From NCBI RefSeq assembly GCF_017809215.1, contig NZ_CP065424.1, forward strand, positions 4,812,501-4,876,500: 64,000 nucleotides of DNA, read 5' to 3'. This document shows positions 1 through 9,424 of the stretch, piece after piece. The stretch comes from Heyndrickxia oleronia. Its GTDB lineage: Bacteria; Bacillota; Bacilli; Bacillales; Bacillaceae_C. Position 1 is the stretch's first letter, and every line of letters starts with the position of its first letter. The position numbers and the translations under genes were made by a program. The notes beneath the pieces were generated by a model that was not told the DNA's origin, made no database searches, and was given only the letters and a program-made list of their open reading frames with translations.

Positions 1-1488
<1,488 letters not shown>

Positions 1489-1535
1489 GATGTTTGATAT
1501 AGCTCTTTATAAATAAAAGTAATTCATTGACGTTT

Positions 1536-1555
1536 CGTTTTGTTCAGTTTTCAAA
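1536..1555 (-). promoter_or_regulatory. rrn leader boxA-like antitermination motif
   Basis: On the minus strand the leader holds TTTGAAAACTGAACAAAAC, about 50 nt before mature 16S. It matches the conserved leader motif before Bacillus rRNA genes, which acts in NusB/NusE-dependent antitermination. The call rests on motif and position. Confidence 0.6.
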
Positions 1556-1584
1556 GATCAATCTATTTCTTTAACAACTTTTAT

Positions 1585-1613
1585 ATCTTAACATCTTTTT
1601 AAGTTGATGTCAA
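1585..1613 (-). promoter_or_regulatory. SigA promoter of the rRNA operon
   Basis: Minus strand: TTGACA (1613-1608), 17-bp spacer, TAAGAT (1590-1585), with an A-rich tract just upstream that could serve as an UP element. It lies between the 3' end of tRNA-Gly and 16S, so the rRNA genes have their own start in addition to any readthrough from the tRNA array. Confidence 0.8.
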
Positions 1614-1624
1614 CAACTTTTTTT

Positions 1625-1698
1625 TGGAGCGGGTGATGGGAATCGAACCCACGACAACAGCTTGGAAGGCTGTAGTTTTACCACTAAACTACACCCGC
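1625..1698 (-). tRNA. tRNA-Gly (anticodon UCC)
   Basis: A cloverleaf with acceptor GCGGGTG/CACCCGC, anticodon loop CTTCCAA and encoded CCA. It is the last tRNA before the rRNA promoter. Confidence 0.95.
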
Positions 1699-1717
1699 AT
1701 AATATTCAAATTTGTAA

Positions 1718-1794
1718 TGGTCGGGAAGACAGGATTCGAACCTGCGACCCCATGGTCCCAAACCATGTGCTCTACCAAGCTGAGCTACTTCCCG
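1718..1794 (-). tRNA. tRNA-Pro (anticodon UGG)
   Basis: Acceptor CGGGAAG/CTTCCCG, anticodon loop TTTGGGA between CATGG/CCATG stem strands, discriminator A, encoded CCA. Confidence 0.95.
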
Positions 1795-1807
1795 TTAGGA
1801 TATATAA

Positions 1808-1884
<77 letters not shown>

Positions 1885-1944
1885 AATCACGGAAAGATAT
1901 TTTGCTTTGCAAAAACTTCAGTTCTTTTGCCTGTATATAATCTT

Positions 1945-2030
<86 letters not shown>

Positions 2031-2089
2031 ATTTAAAAAAGCGACATAAGATATGATAACAAACTGCTAGATAAAAGTCAAGATTTTTT

Positions 2090-2174
2090 TGGTGCGGGTG
2101 AAGGGAGTCGAACCCCCACGCCTTGCGGCGCCAGATCCTAAGTCTGGTGCGTCTGCCAATTCCGCCACACCCGC
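2090..2174 (-). tRNA. tRNA-Leu (anticodon UAG)
   Basis: Class II tRNA. Anticodon loop CTTAGGA between CCAGA/TCTGG, acceptor GCGGGTG/CACCCGC, encoded CCA. Confidence 0.95.
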
Positions 2175-2211
2175 GTTATGAAAGTTAAGTTACTTTACTT
2201 CACAAAAACAA

Positions 2212-2287
2212 TGGTGAGCCATGAAGGACTCGAACCTTCGACCCTCTGATTAAAAGTCAGATGCTCTACCAACTGAGCTAATGGCTC
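2212..2287 (-). tRNA. tRNA-Lys (anticodon UUU)
   Basis: Acceptor GAGCCAT/ATGGCTC, anticodon loop CTTTTAA, encoded CCA. Nucleotides 1-26 plus 8 nt of 5' flank are repeated exactly at 2425-2458. Confidence 0.95.
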
Positions 2288-2424
2288 TTACTATTAAATT
2301 CAAGCTATTATAGATATGCACCTTAGAACAAATTGTGCATCTACGACGTCCCAATCTCAGAAAGTTTATTCAAGATGCAACTCGATTGGTACGCTGTTGT
2401 ATTGCTACGCAGCTTACTCGATCG

Positions 2425-2458
2425 TGCTCTACCAACTGAGCTAATGGCTCTTACTATT
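2425..2458 (-). pseudogene. truncated tRNA-Lys copy (5' part only)
   Basis: An exact 34-bp direct repeat of 2262-2295: the first 26 nt of tRNA-Lys (acceptor 5' strand, D arm, start of the anticodon stem) plus 8 nt of 5' flank. The remaining tRNA is absent, so no functional tRNA can form. The 129 bp between the copies (2296-2424) contain no complete tRNA. Confidence 0.85.
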
Positions 2459-2494
2459 TTTATACTTCTTTATTTCCTTACCAAAATAAAAAAA

Positions 2495-2569
2495 TGGCTG
2501 GGCTAGCTGGATTCGAACCAACGAGTGACGGAGTCAAAGTCCGTTGCCTTACCACTTGGCTATAGCCCA
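2495..2569 (-). tRNA. tRNA-Gln (anticodon UUG)
   Basis: Acceptor TGGGCTA/TAGCCCA, anticodon loop CTTTGAC, discriminator G, encoded CCA. Confidence 0.95.
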
Positions 2570-2604
2570 ATATGTATTTATCAAAAACCATTTTTGTTTT
2601 TAAA

Positions 2605-2681
2605 TGGCGGTCCGGACGGGACTCGAACCCGCGACCTCCTGCGTGACAGGCAGGCATTCTAACCAACTGAACTACCGGACC
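2605..2681 (-). tRNA. tRNA-Asp (anticodon GUC)
   Basis: Acceptor GGTCCGG/CCGGACC, anticodon loop CTGTCAC between CCTGC/GCAGG, encoded CCA. As far as I recall, the B. subtilis trnS cluster has no Asp gene at this position. Confidence 0.95.
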
Positions 2682-2700
2682 AAATATATTTTTTTAAAAA

Positions 2701-2772
2701 TGACCCGTACGGGATTCGAACCCGTGTTACCGCCGTGAAAGGGCGGTGTCTTAACCGCTTGACCAACGGGCC
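2701..2772 (-). tRNA. tRNA-Glu (anticodon UUC), CCA not encoded
   Basis: Acceptor GGCCCGT/ACGGGTC with discriminator A, anticodon loop CTTTCAC between CCGCC/GGCGG. The base after the discriminator is T, so CCA must be added by tRNA nucleotidyltransferase. Every other tRNA here encodes CCA. Confidence 0.95.
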
Positions 2773-2789
2773 ACATTCAATAGTTTTAC

Positions 2790-2880
2790 TGGCGGAGAAG
2801 GAGGGATTTGAACCCTCGCGCCGCTTACGCGACCTACACCCTTAGCAGGGGCGCCTCTTCAGCCACTTGAGTACTTCCCC
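2790..2880 (-). tRNA. tRNA-Ser (anticodon GCU)
   Basis: Class II tRNA with a long variable arm. Anticodon loop CTGCTAA between CGCCC/GGGTG, acceptor GGGGAAG/CTTCTCC, encoded CCA. Confidence 0.95.
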
Positions 2881-2883
2881 ATA

Positions 2884-2958
2884 TGGCTCCGCAGGTAGGA
2901 TTCGAACCTACGACCGATCGGTTAACAGCCGATAGCTCTACCACTGAGCTACTGCGGA
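2884..2958 (-). tRNA. tRNA-Asn (anticodon GUU)
   Basis: First gene of the array. Acceptor TCCGCAG/CTGCGGA, anticodon loop TGTTAAC, encoded CCA. A small GACAA/TTGTC hairpin (2961-2975) in the leader may help 5' processing. Confidence 0.95.
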
Positions 2959-2985
2959 ACGACAATCATCTTGTCGACTCTTAAA

Positions 2986-3014
2986 ATTATAATTAGAATC
3001 AATCACAATGTCAA
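2986..3014 (-). promoter_or_regulatory. consensus SigA promoter of the tRNA array
   Basis: Minus strand: TTGACA (3014-3009), exactly 17 bp, TATAAT (2991-2986). It is a perfect consensus about 28 nt before mature tRNA-Asn. No terminator is visible between the tRNAs, so this promoter can drive the whole array and may read into 16S. Confidence 0.88.
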
Positions 3015-3034
3015 CTAGTTTTTTAAAATTTATT

Positions 3035-3502
3035 TTATGATCTTTTTTCACTAATTAACATTAACTTTCCACGGCATTTCCCACATACATATCGGTTAAT
3101 ATTCATCCGCTTTTTACGTTTGAATAGTGTATGACAATCAGTACAAATATATACATAGTCTAGAGTTGTTTTTTTAACACTCTTCGTTAATAATGGGGTA
3201 CAAAATCTTGGAGCATCGACAGCTGAAAGTAGCTTTTTAAAATCTGAATCCCTATGTTGGTAGCCCCTTCCCTCTAAATGAAGATGGTAATGACAGAGCT
3301 CATGCTTGATTATCCCAATTAGCTCCGCTTCTCCAAATTCATCATAATATTTTTTATTAATTTCAATATTATGGGAGCTTAATAAGTATCTTCCTCCTGT
3401 TGTTCGAAGCCTTGGATTAAATAATGCCTTATGTTTAAATGTCTTTCCAAATAATTGCAATGATAATCTTTCAACCAAATCTTGAAGCTGATCATTGTTC
3501 AT
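3035..3502 (-). CDS. sprT: SprT-like zinc metalloprotease-fold protein (YdcK)
   Basis: 155 aa. It has the SprT-family zincin motif HELCH at about residues 67-71 and a C-terminal zinc ribbon with Cys pairs near 120/123 and 140/143. Family members are metalloprotease-like proteins with DNA-linked roles in some lineages; the bacterial substrate is unknown. I chose the ATG at 3502 because GGGGTG lies 7 nt upstream; a longer frame to 3535 lacks a better site. It is the counterpart of B. subtilis ydcK, between the tRNA cluster and tex. Its stop almost reaches the tRNA promoter (-35 at 3014). Confidence 0.9.
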   Translation of the reverse strand: MNNDQLQDLVERLSLQLFGKTFKHKALFNPRLRTTGGRYLLSSHNIEINKKYYDEFGEAELIGIIKHELCHYHLHLEGRGYQHRDSDFKKLLSAVDAPRFCTPLLTKSVKKTTLDYVYICTDCHTLFKRKKRMNINRYVCGKCRGKLMLISEKRS

Positions 3503-3593
3503 TATTTTCACCCCTTTTTCGAACGAACAAGACAACCTATTATAGCATATACTAGGTATTAACCTACTTTTTATTAAGGAAGGACTTGATGTT

Positions 3594-3707
3594 ATGCCGA
3601 CATGGTTTCAAAACCAAATTCGAAAAGCCTTTTCAGAAAAAGATCATTACCAAATCAAACTACTTAACCAATGTTGGTTCTTCTATCAAAATAAACTTCA
3701 AAATTAA
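3594..3707 (+). CDS. cmpA: cortex morphogenetic protein CmpA
   Basis: 37 aa, beginning MPTWFQNQIRKAF and ending CWFFYQNKLQN. It matches my recollection of the CmpA family pattern (a short basic N-terminus, then QIKLLNQCWFFY). In B. subtilis CmpA restrains cortex assembly during sporulation and is degraded through the ClpXP/SpoIVA quality-control route. AAGGAAGG lies about 11 nt before the ATG. It is divergent from sprT and convergent with tex, as in B. subtilis. A longer frame at 3586-3846 overlaps it in another reading frame and is a shadow. Confidence 0.85.
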   Translation: MPTWFQNQIRKAFSEKDHYQIKLLNQCWFFYQNKLQN

Positions 3708-3875
3708 AGCTGAAACACTTTCTAGACAATCCTCACTTATTATTAATGAAATGACAAAAAGGTACTTTACACCCTTACATTTTCAGATTCCTACATTGAT
3801 AAATTCAAGGAGTAGGAATTTACCTGAAGTTCAACTAAATAAATGATTCGAATCTTTATTACTACGCCAATAAAG

Positions 3876-3899
3876 AAAGGCGTGTGACAACACGCCTTT
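3876..3899. terminator. shared terminator of cmpA and tex
   Basis: AAAGGCGTG / CACGCCTTT stem with a 6-nt loop, followed by TTTT on the plus strand and preceded by A-rich sequence, so it can act both ways. It abuts the tex stop codon. Confidence 0.75.
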
Positions 3900-6070
3900 T
3901 ATTTTGGTAGCATCGTTAATGATAATCTTCCTTTTTGTACATCCACATTCTCTACCCATACAGTTACTATATCTCCTAGAGCAACTACATCTAATGGATG
4001 CTTAACAAATTTATTACTTAGCTTTGATATATGAACAAGGCCGTCTTCTTTTACACCTACATCGACAAATGCCCCAAAATCAACTACATTTCGAACAGTA
4101 CCTTGCATTTCAGTACCTACTTTTAAATCTTCTAATTTCAATATATCCTTCTTAAGTAACGGTTGAGGCAACTCATCACGCGGATCACGTCCTGGACGGT
4201 TTAAGGCATCGATAATATCTTTCAATGTCAGTTCACCAATACCTAGTTCATCGGATAGGCTACTTAATGAAATAGATTCAAGAGCAGTCTTTAACTTCTC
4301 CCCACCTATATCTGCCACTGTACAATCGATTTTGTTTAATAGCTTTTTCACAGCATCGTAGTTTTCAGGATGGATAGGTGTTTTATCTAATGGATCATCA
4401 CCATCAATAATTCGCAAGAAACCAATGCATTGTTCGTAGGTTTTCGCACCTAGACGTGGAATCGACTTTAGTTGATTTCTATTATTAATTTTCCCCGCTT
4501 CATTTCTGAATTTAACTATATTATTGGCAACTGATTTACTCAATCCTGATACATATTGTAATAGGGAGGAGGAAGCCGTGTTTACATTAACACCTACTTG
4601 GTTAACCGCTGTTTCTACAACAAAAGTAAGAGATTCATTTAGATTTTTTTGAGAAACATCGTGCTGATACTGGCCTACACCGACAGATTTCGGGTCTATT
4701 TTTACTAATTCGGCTAGTGGATCCTGTAATCTTCTCGCTATAGAGACTGCACTTCTTTCTTCAACTTGAAAATCAGGGAATTCTTCTCGGGCAAGATCCG
4801 AAGCTGAATAAACACTTGCACCAGCTTCATTGACAATAATATAAGATATTTCCTTATCTATTTCCCTTAAAATTTCTGCTACAAATTGTTCCGTTTCCTG
4901 TGAAGCGGTCCCATTACCAATCGCAATCACTTCTACATTGGAATCTCTAATAACCTCAATAAGCTTCTGCCTTGCTTCCTCTGGTTTTGCTTTTGGTGGG
5001 TGAGGATAGATCACACCTATCGATAATACTTTACCTGTTTCATTAACAACAGCTAATTTACACCCTGTTCGATAAGCAGGATCGACCCCCAGCACAATCT
5101 TTCCTTTTAACGGTGGCTGAAGCAAAAGGTTTCTTAAGTTTTCAGAGAAAATATGAATGGCTTGATTTTCCGCTTTTTCTGTTAAATCATTTCTTATTTC
5201 TCTTTCAATAGAAGGTTGGATTAAACGTTTATAACTGTCTTCAATCGCTTCTTTTACTAGTGAAGTCACACTTGACTGTGCTTTTTTTATCACCTTTTGA
5301 TAAAGGTGATTAACAATTTTCTCAGTTTCCGGATGAATAGACACTCGAAGAACTTCTTCCTTCTCACCACGATTTAAGGCTAAAATGCGATGCGGTACAA
5401 TTTTACGAATTGGTTCTTCATATTCATAATACATTTCAAAGACTTTTTTAGAATCAATTTCCTCTTTTTTTACCGATGAAGCTATCATTCCTGTTTTAAA
5501 CGTTTCTTTTCGTATCCAGTCACGATTTGCAGCATCATCTGAAATCCATTCCGCTATAATATCCTTCGCCCCTGCAAGAGCATCTTCTACTGTATGAATA
5601 TCTTTTTCTTCTGAAAGGAAAAGTCCTGCTTTCTTATTAACGTCCTCATTCAATGGAAATGTCATGATCCACTCAGCTAACGGTTCCAATCCTTTTTCTT
5701 TTGCTATTGTTGCCTTCGTTCGTCTCTTTTGTTTGTATGGTCTATATAAATCTTCAAGCGTTTGTAATTTGTCTGCTTGAATAATGCTTTGTTGAAGTTC
5801 CTCAGTGAGCTTTCCTTGCTCATCGATTAGACGAATCACTTCTTCTTTTCTCTGCTCTAAATTTTGAATATAACTCCATCTATCCATAATGGATCTAATT
5901 TGAACTTCATCCAGAGCACCTGTCATTTCTTTTCGGTACCGGGCAATAAACGGAACCGTATTACCTTCTTCTAGAAGGGCGATTACATTTTTTATTTGTT
6001 TATTAGAAAAATTAAGCTCTTTCGATAAACCTTGCTGCAATTCTTCTTTTCTTTCAATCGTTTGTTCCAA
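3899..6070 (-). CDS. tex: Tex-family S1 RNA-binding protein (YdcI)
   Basis: About 723 aa. Domains in order: N-terminal helical Tex region, YqgF/RNase H-like fold (start near VLGVDPAYRTGCKLAVV, about 325-345), tandem helix-hairpin-helix region (about 490-560), and a C-terminal S1 domain (about 645-720, GTVRNVVDFGAFVDVGVKEDG). Tex proteins bind nucleic acid and act in transcription fidelity or termination. I prefer the TTG at 6070 because AGTAGGTG lies 8 nt upstream; a GTG at 6079 would leave the Shine-Dalgarno too close. Length fits the family. It follows rsbX after a terminator, the usual Bacillus order. Confidence 0.92.
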   Translation of the reverse strand: MEQTIERKEELQQGLSKELNFSNKQIKNVIALLEEGNTVPFIARYRKEMTGALDEVQIRSIMDRWSYIQNLEQRKEEVIRLIDEQGKLTEELQQSIIQADKLQTLEDLYRPYKQKRRTKATIAKEKGLEPLAEWIMTFPLNEDVNKKAGLFLSEEKDIHTVEDALAGAKDIIAEWISDDAANRDWIRKETFKTGMIASSVKKEEIDSKKVFEMYYEYEEPIRKIVPHRILALNRGEKEEVLRVSIHPETEKIVNHLYQKVIKKAQSSVTSLVKEAIEDSYKRLIQPSIEREIRNDLTEKAENQAIHIFSENLRNLLLQPPLKGKIVLGVDPAYRTGCKLAVVNETGKVLSIGVIYPHPPKAKPEEARQKLIEVIRDSNVEVIAIGNGTASQETEQFVAEILREIDKEISYIIVNEAGASVYSASDLAREEFPDFQVEERSAVSIARRLQDPLAELVKIDPKSVGVGQYQHDVSQKNLNESLTFVVETAVNQVGVNVNTASSSLLQYVSGLSKSVANNIVKFRNEAGKINNRNQLKSIPRLGAKTYEQCIGFLRIIDGDDPLDKTPIHPENYDAVKKLLNKIDCTVADIGGEKLKTALESISLSSLSDELGIGELTLKDIIDALNRPGRDPRDELPQPLLKKDILKLEDLKVGTEMQGTVRNVVDFGAFVDVGVKEDGLVHISKLSNKFVKHPLDVVALGDIVTVWVENVDVQKGRLSLTMLPK

Positions 6071-6143
6071 TCCGCACACACCTACTTCTCATAATTTATA
6101 ACATCGTTTCCAATAATCTTATTTTAACACTACTATACCAAAA

Positions 6144-6171
6144 GGAAAAAGCTTGCATATTAGTGCAAGCT
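6144..6171 (-). terminator. terminator of the rsb-sigB-rsbX operon
   Basis: AGCTTGCA / TGCAAGCT stem with a 6-nt loop, followed on the minus strand by TTTTT. It overlaps the rsbX stop codon at 6160. Confidence 0.7.
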
Positions 6172-6756
6172 CCCAATAATAAATGTAGAATCATCCGCAT
6201 TCAAATATTCTTCATTCTTGAGTTCATTTGCAATCATTTCAATTGAACAACAGCTTCTTAATAACGCTTTAGAATTGGAAGTTCTTAATCCATCTGAATG
6301 AAGTAAAAATTTTGATCCAGGCTCATACGGAAAACATTGAGTTCGAAAAGTTTGAGGACGACCCGATAAATACCCTGTTACAGGAATAGGATAAGTAAGT
6401 TTTCCGGAAGGTGTATACAAATAGAAGCGTATATTTCCAACACAACTATATGCGAACTCCTTTTCCTTTAAATTAACTTTTAAAACCGCTACCGCCGCTC
6501 CTCTTTTTTGAACAAGAACCTCATTGCAATGCTTCATTAACGAATCAACATCTTTATCTGCATTATTTTTTACTGCTTCTGCAACTGCAAATGAGGCTTC
6601 GAATGCATATTGCCCACTCCCTAATCCATCAGCTAGTACACATAAAAAGTACTCATCTGTGGCTGTATAGTAATAGCTATCACCACAATAGGATTTTCCT
6701 TCCTTTGCTAGCTGATACGCATATACCTCAACCAAATCCTGTTGAAAATGTTTCAT
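6160..6756 (-). CDS. rsbX: RsbX, PP2C-type serine phosphatase of the stressosome
   Basis: 198 aa, a short PP2C-like domain with VLADGLGSG near residues 40-48 and LHSDGLR in the C-terminal half. RsbX dephosphorylates RsbS (and RsbR) and resets the stressosome, a feedback brake on SigB. The start overlaps the sigB stop by 4 nt (ATGA), implying translational coupling. It is the last gene of the operon. Confidence 0.93.
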   Translation of the reverse strand: MKHFQQDLVEVYAYQLAKEGKSYCGDSYYYTATDEYFLCVLADGLGSGQYAFEASFAVAEAVKNNADKDVDSLMKHCNEVLVQKRGAAVAVLKVNLKEKEFAYSCVGNIRFYLYTPSGKLTYPIPVTGYLSGRPQTFRTQCFPYEPGSKFLLHSDGLRTSNSKALLRSCCSIEMIANELKNEEYLNADDSTFIIGSLH

Positions 6757-7550
6757 AATGATGGACTCTCCTTCATCAAAGAGTCACCACTTATGGCCAT
6801 TTTTAATTTTTTTATCGCCTTTCTCTGCAAACGCGAAACATGCATTTGAGAAATGCCTAATTTTTCTCCTGTTTCCTTTTGACTAAGATTATCAAGGTAA
6901 GTGTATTGAATAATTTGTCTCTCTCTTTCATTTAAAACATGTAATACCTTATCAAGAACAAGGCGTTGATCTACTTTCTCGTATCCAGCGTCTTCATTTC
7001 CTACAATGTCTAATAATGTGACAGTACTTCCATCTGAATCAGCTTCGATAGAGTGGTCAACTGATAATGCTTGGTAGCTTTTCCCCATCTCCATCGCTTC
7101 TAAAATTTCTTCCTCGGATACATTTAATTTAGCAGCAATCTCTGCAATTTTCGGAGATCGCTGTAATTCGGTTGTTAATTCCTCAATGGTTACCTTAATT
7201 TTCGGTCCAATTTCTTTAATACGTCGTGGAACATGAACACTCCATGTTTTGTCACGAAGGAATCGTTTAATTTCGCCAATAATCGTCGGGATGGCAAATG
7301 ATTCAAAGCTTTTTCCATAGGATTCATCATAACGTCGAATTGCACCTAGTAAACCTAATATTCCAACCTGAAAAATATCCTCGTGATAAGACCTTCCTTT
7401 TGAATATTTTCGTGCAATGGAGTCCACTAATTTTTCATAGTGTAATACAAGATCATTCTGTGCGTTTTGATCTTCATTCTCTTGAAATAATTTAATTAAA
7501 TGATTTATATGTTCTTTTCCAAACTGACTAGGTTGAGACAATTTGGGCAT
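6753..7550 (-). CDS. sigB: RNA polymerase sigma factor SigB (general stress)
   Basis: 265 aa, SigB/SigF/SigG subfamily. Region 2 includes GILGLLGAIRRYDE and the region leading to VHVPRR; region 4 has the helix-turn-helix SQKETGEKLGISQMHVSRL near 218-236. It directs the general stress regulon and is held by the anti-sigma factor RsbW. It overlaps rsbW by 23 nt upstream and rsbX by 4 nt downstream, so stoichiometry is probably set by coupled translation. Confidence 0.96.
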   Translation of the reverse strand: MPKLSQPSQFGKEHINHLIKLFQENEDQNAQNDLVLHYEKLVDSIARKYSKGRSYHEDIFQVGILGLLGAIRRYDESYGKSFESFAIPTIIGEIKRFLRDKTWSVHVPRRIKEIGPKIKVTIEELTTELQRSPKIAEIAAKLNVSEEEILEAMEMGKSYQALSVDHSIEADSDGSTVTLLDIVGNEDAGYEKVDQRLVLDKVLHVLNERERQIIQYTYLDNLSQKETGEKLGISQMHVSRLQRKAIKKLKMAISGDSLMKESPSL

Positions 7551-8001
7551 CAGTCTCCACCTGCTCTCCCTCGAGGTATTTGGTCATTATGACCGTTACC
7601 CCTTCCTTATAGTGAATTTTCACTTCATCCATAAGACTTTCAATTAGATAAAGACCAAGACCTCCTTCACGCATAAACTCCACGGTTTCACTTTCTAAAT
7701 ATGGTCCGGTCTTTTCCTTTGTCTTTCCTACATCGAAGCTTTTTCCTTGATCAGCAACTTTAATTTCTAATTTGTCTTCATACACACTAAAACCTATAAT
7801 AATTTCTTTACTTGGATTCCCTTTATATGCATGTTGAACTGCGTTTGTAATTGCTTCACTAGTTGCAATCTTTAAGTCTTCGATCATCTCATAAGCAAAA
7901 CCCATACGACTAGCAATACCTGAAATTGTTAATCGAATAACACCTATATATTCAGGTTTTGCAGGAATTTTCATTTCGATGCAATCGAATGCCTCCACCA
8001 T
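7528..8001 (-). CDS. rsbW: RsbW, anti-sigma B factor and serine kinase
   Basis: 157 aa, GHKL-fold kinase. N box EAITNAVQHAY near residues 49-59, then VADQGKSFD and GGLGLYLI for the G boxes. RsbW binds SigB, or phosphorylates RsbV at its conserved Ser, switching partners with the ATP level and RsbV state. Its ATG shares one base with the rsbV stop. Confidence 0.95.
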   Translation of the reverse strand: MVEAFDCIEMKIPAKPEYIGVIRLTISGIASRMGFAYEMIEDLKIATSEAITNAVQHAYKGNPSKEIIIGFSVYEDKLEIKVADQGKSFDVGKTKEKTGPYLESETVEFMREGGLGLYLIESLMDEVKIHYKEGVTVIMTKYLEGEQVETDAQIVST

Positions 8002-8330
8002 TAAACGCCACCTTCTACCTCGGTATTAATATCCATAATCTTTGATAAACCAGTAATATCAAATAATCGTTCGATCCTGCTTGTTAATCCATTTAAACTT
8101 AGTTTGCCTTCATTCGTTCGGAGACCTTTAAACAAGCCAACAAAGACACCCAGGCCTGTACTATCCATATAGGAAACTCCCGATAAATCTATCGACATTT
8201 CGATTCCATGTTTATCGTTAAACGGTATAAGTGCTTCTCTAAGCTTTGGCGCAGTATACGCATCGATTTCACCATTAATTTTCGCAAAAACGTGGTTATC
8301 TATTTCTTGTATATCGATGGAAATATTCAT
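8001..8330 (-). CDS. rsbV: RsbV, anti-anti-sigma factor (STAS)
   Basis: 109 aa STAS protein with the phospho-acceptor motif YMDSTGLG; Ser57 matches B. subtilis Ser56. Dephospho-RsbV sequesters RsbW and frees SigB. I chose the ATG at 8330 because GAGG sits 8 nt upstream and the N-terminus and length match B. subtilis RsbV; a GTG at 8339 is less likely. It is the first gene after the SigB-type promoter. Confidence 0.95.
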   Translation of the reverse strand: MNISIDIQEIDNHVFAKINGEIDAYTAPKLREALIPFNDKHGIEMSIDLSGVSYMDSTGLGVFVGLFKGLRTNEGKLSLNGLTSRIERLFDITGLSKIMDINTEVEGGV

Positions 8331-8375
8331 CACGTTCACCTCATTTTAAATCTTTTTCTCTTTGATATACTTTCT

Positions 8376-8401
8376 TTACCCTTAATAACATATTTATAAA
8401 C
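8376..8401 (-). promoter_or_regulatory. SigB-dependent promoter before rsbV
   Basis: Minus strand: GTTTAT (8401-8396), 14 bp, GGGTAA (8381-8376). The SigB consensus is GTTTAA-N12-14-GGGTAT. It lies between the rsbU stop and rsbV, the same place as the internal autoregulatory promoter in B. subtilis. Confidence 0.75.
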
Positions 8402-8405
8402 TTTT

Positions 8406-9413
8406 TTAATTCACTCTTTTTAAAATGATCAAAGTAAAATCGTCACGTAACTGAAAAGCCTGAATTCTTTCTAATTCCTTATACACATGATTTACCATTT
8501 CTTGTGCAGTCAAATCAATATATTTTTTAATTATTTCAGTAAGTATTTTTCGTTCAATAAACCCCTCTTTGGTTCGACACTCAGTTACTCCATCAGAAAG
8601 CAAAATGACCAAATCATTCTTTTGTAGAGATATATCATATTGTTTGTACTTTGTTTTTTTCTCAATTCCTAATAATAATCCTTCGGCACTCAAATCAGTA
8701 AATTGTTGATGCTTGGAATCATAAAAAAATCCTGGTTCATGCCCAGCAGAAGAAAATAGAAATTGATGATCGATTGGGTTATACATTCCGTAAAACATTG
8801 ATATAAACATATTCGGATCAACATTTTGTTCAACTACGCGATTTAGACTCTCTAAAATTGCATGAGGTTGGACATTTTCTTGTAAACTATCCATCGCATA
8901 TTTAATCATAGACATACATAGAGCTGCAGGAATTCCTTTTCCAATAATATCCGCAATAGCAACACCCATACATCCATTTTCATCTTCTACAAAATGATAA
9001 TAATCTCCGCTCATATGCTTAGCAGGTACACTAATTGCTCCAATATCAAGACTTTTCATTTTTGGAATTTTTGTTCCTAATAATGTTTTTTGCATATTCC
9101 TTGCTATCTCAATTTCTGTTTTAAGCTGTTGCTGTTGGTTTCTTAAACTTTGATGTTCACGATAGGCTAATCCATATCCCATCATGACTTCAAGAAGTAT
9201 ATCAAAGGATGAAAGCACTGATTGTGACAAATTCGGTTCTAATTCAATTAAAATCGAGCGATGTAAATTAATAATTTCCTCTGGAGTTGTACTATATTCT
9301 ATCAATTTCCTACTTAATTTTTGCCCTTGGTAAAGTAGCTGTTCATTTTGGTCACTTAAATAATTGTTAATAATCTCTCTATATTTTTGCTCCAATAACG
9401 ATCTACTGTCCAT
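8406..9413 (-). CDS. rsbU: RsbU, RsbT-activated PP2C phosphatase
   Basis: 335 aa. The N-terminal helical domain (about 1-85) binds RsbT; the C-terminal PP2C domain has SGDYYHF and VAIADIIGKGIPAAL metal-site motifs and LLSDGVTE. It dephosphorylates RsbV-P on environmental stress. I chose the ATG at 9413 (MDSRSLLEQ) because AGGAGG stands 7 nt upstream, giving the same length as B. subtilis RsbU. Confidence 0.95.
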   Translation of the reverse strand: MDSRSLLEQKYREIINNYLSDQNEQLLYQGQKLSRKLIEYSTTPEEIINLHRSILIELEPNLSQSVLSSFDILLEVMMGYGLAYREHQSLRNQQQQLKTEIEIARNMQKTLLGTKIPKMKSLDIGAISVPAKHMSGDYYHFVEDENGCMGVAIADIIGKGIPAALCMSMIKYAMDSLQENVQPHAILESLNRVVEQNVDPNMFISMFYGMYNPIDHQFLFSSAGHEPGFFYDSKHQQFTDLSAEGLLLGIEKKTKYKQYDISLQKNDLVILLSDGVTECRTKEGFIERKILTEIIKKYIDLTAQEMVNHVYKELERIQAFQLRDDFTLIILKRVN

Positions 9414-9424
9414 AGTTACTCCTC

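Noticed and set aside
3586..3846. 86-codon frame
   Set aside because: It overlaps the real cmpA frame in another phase and shows no family features.
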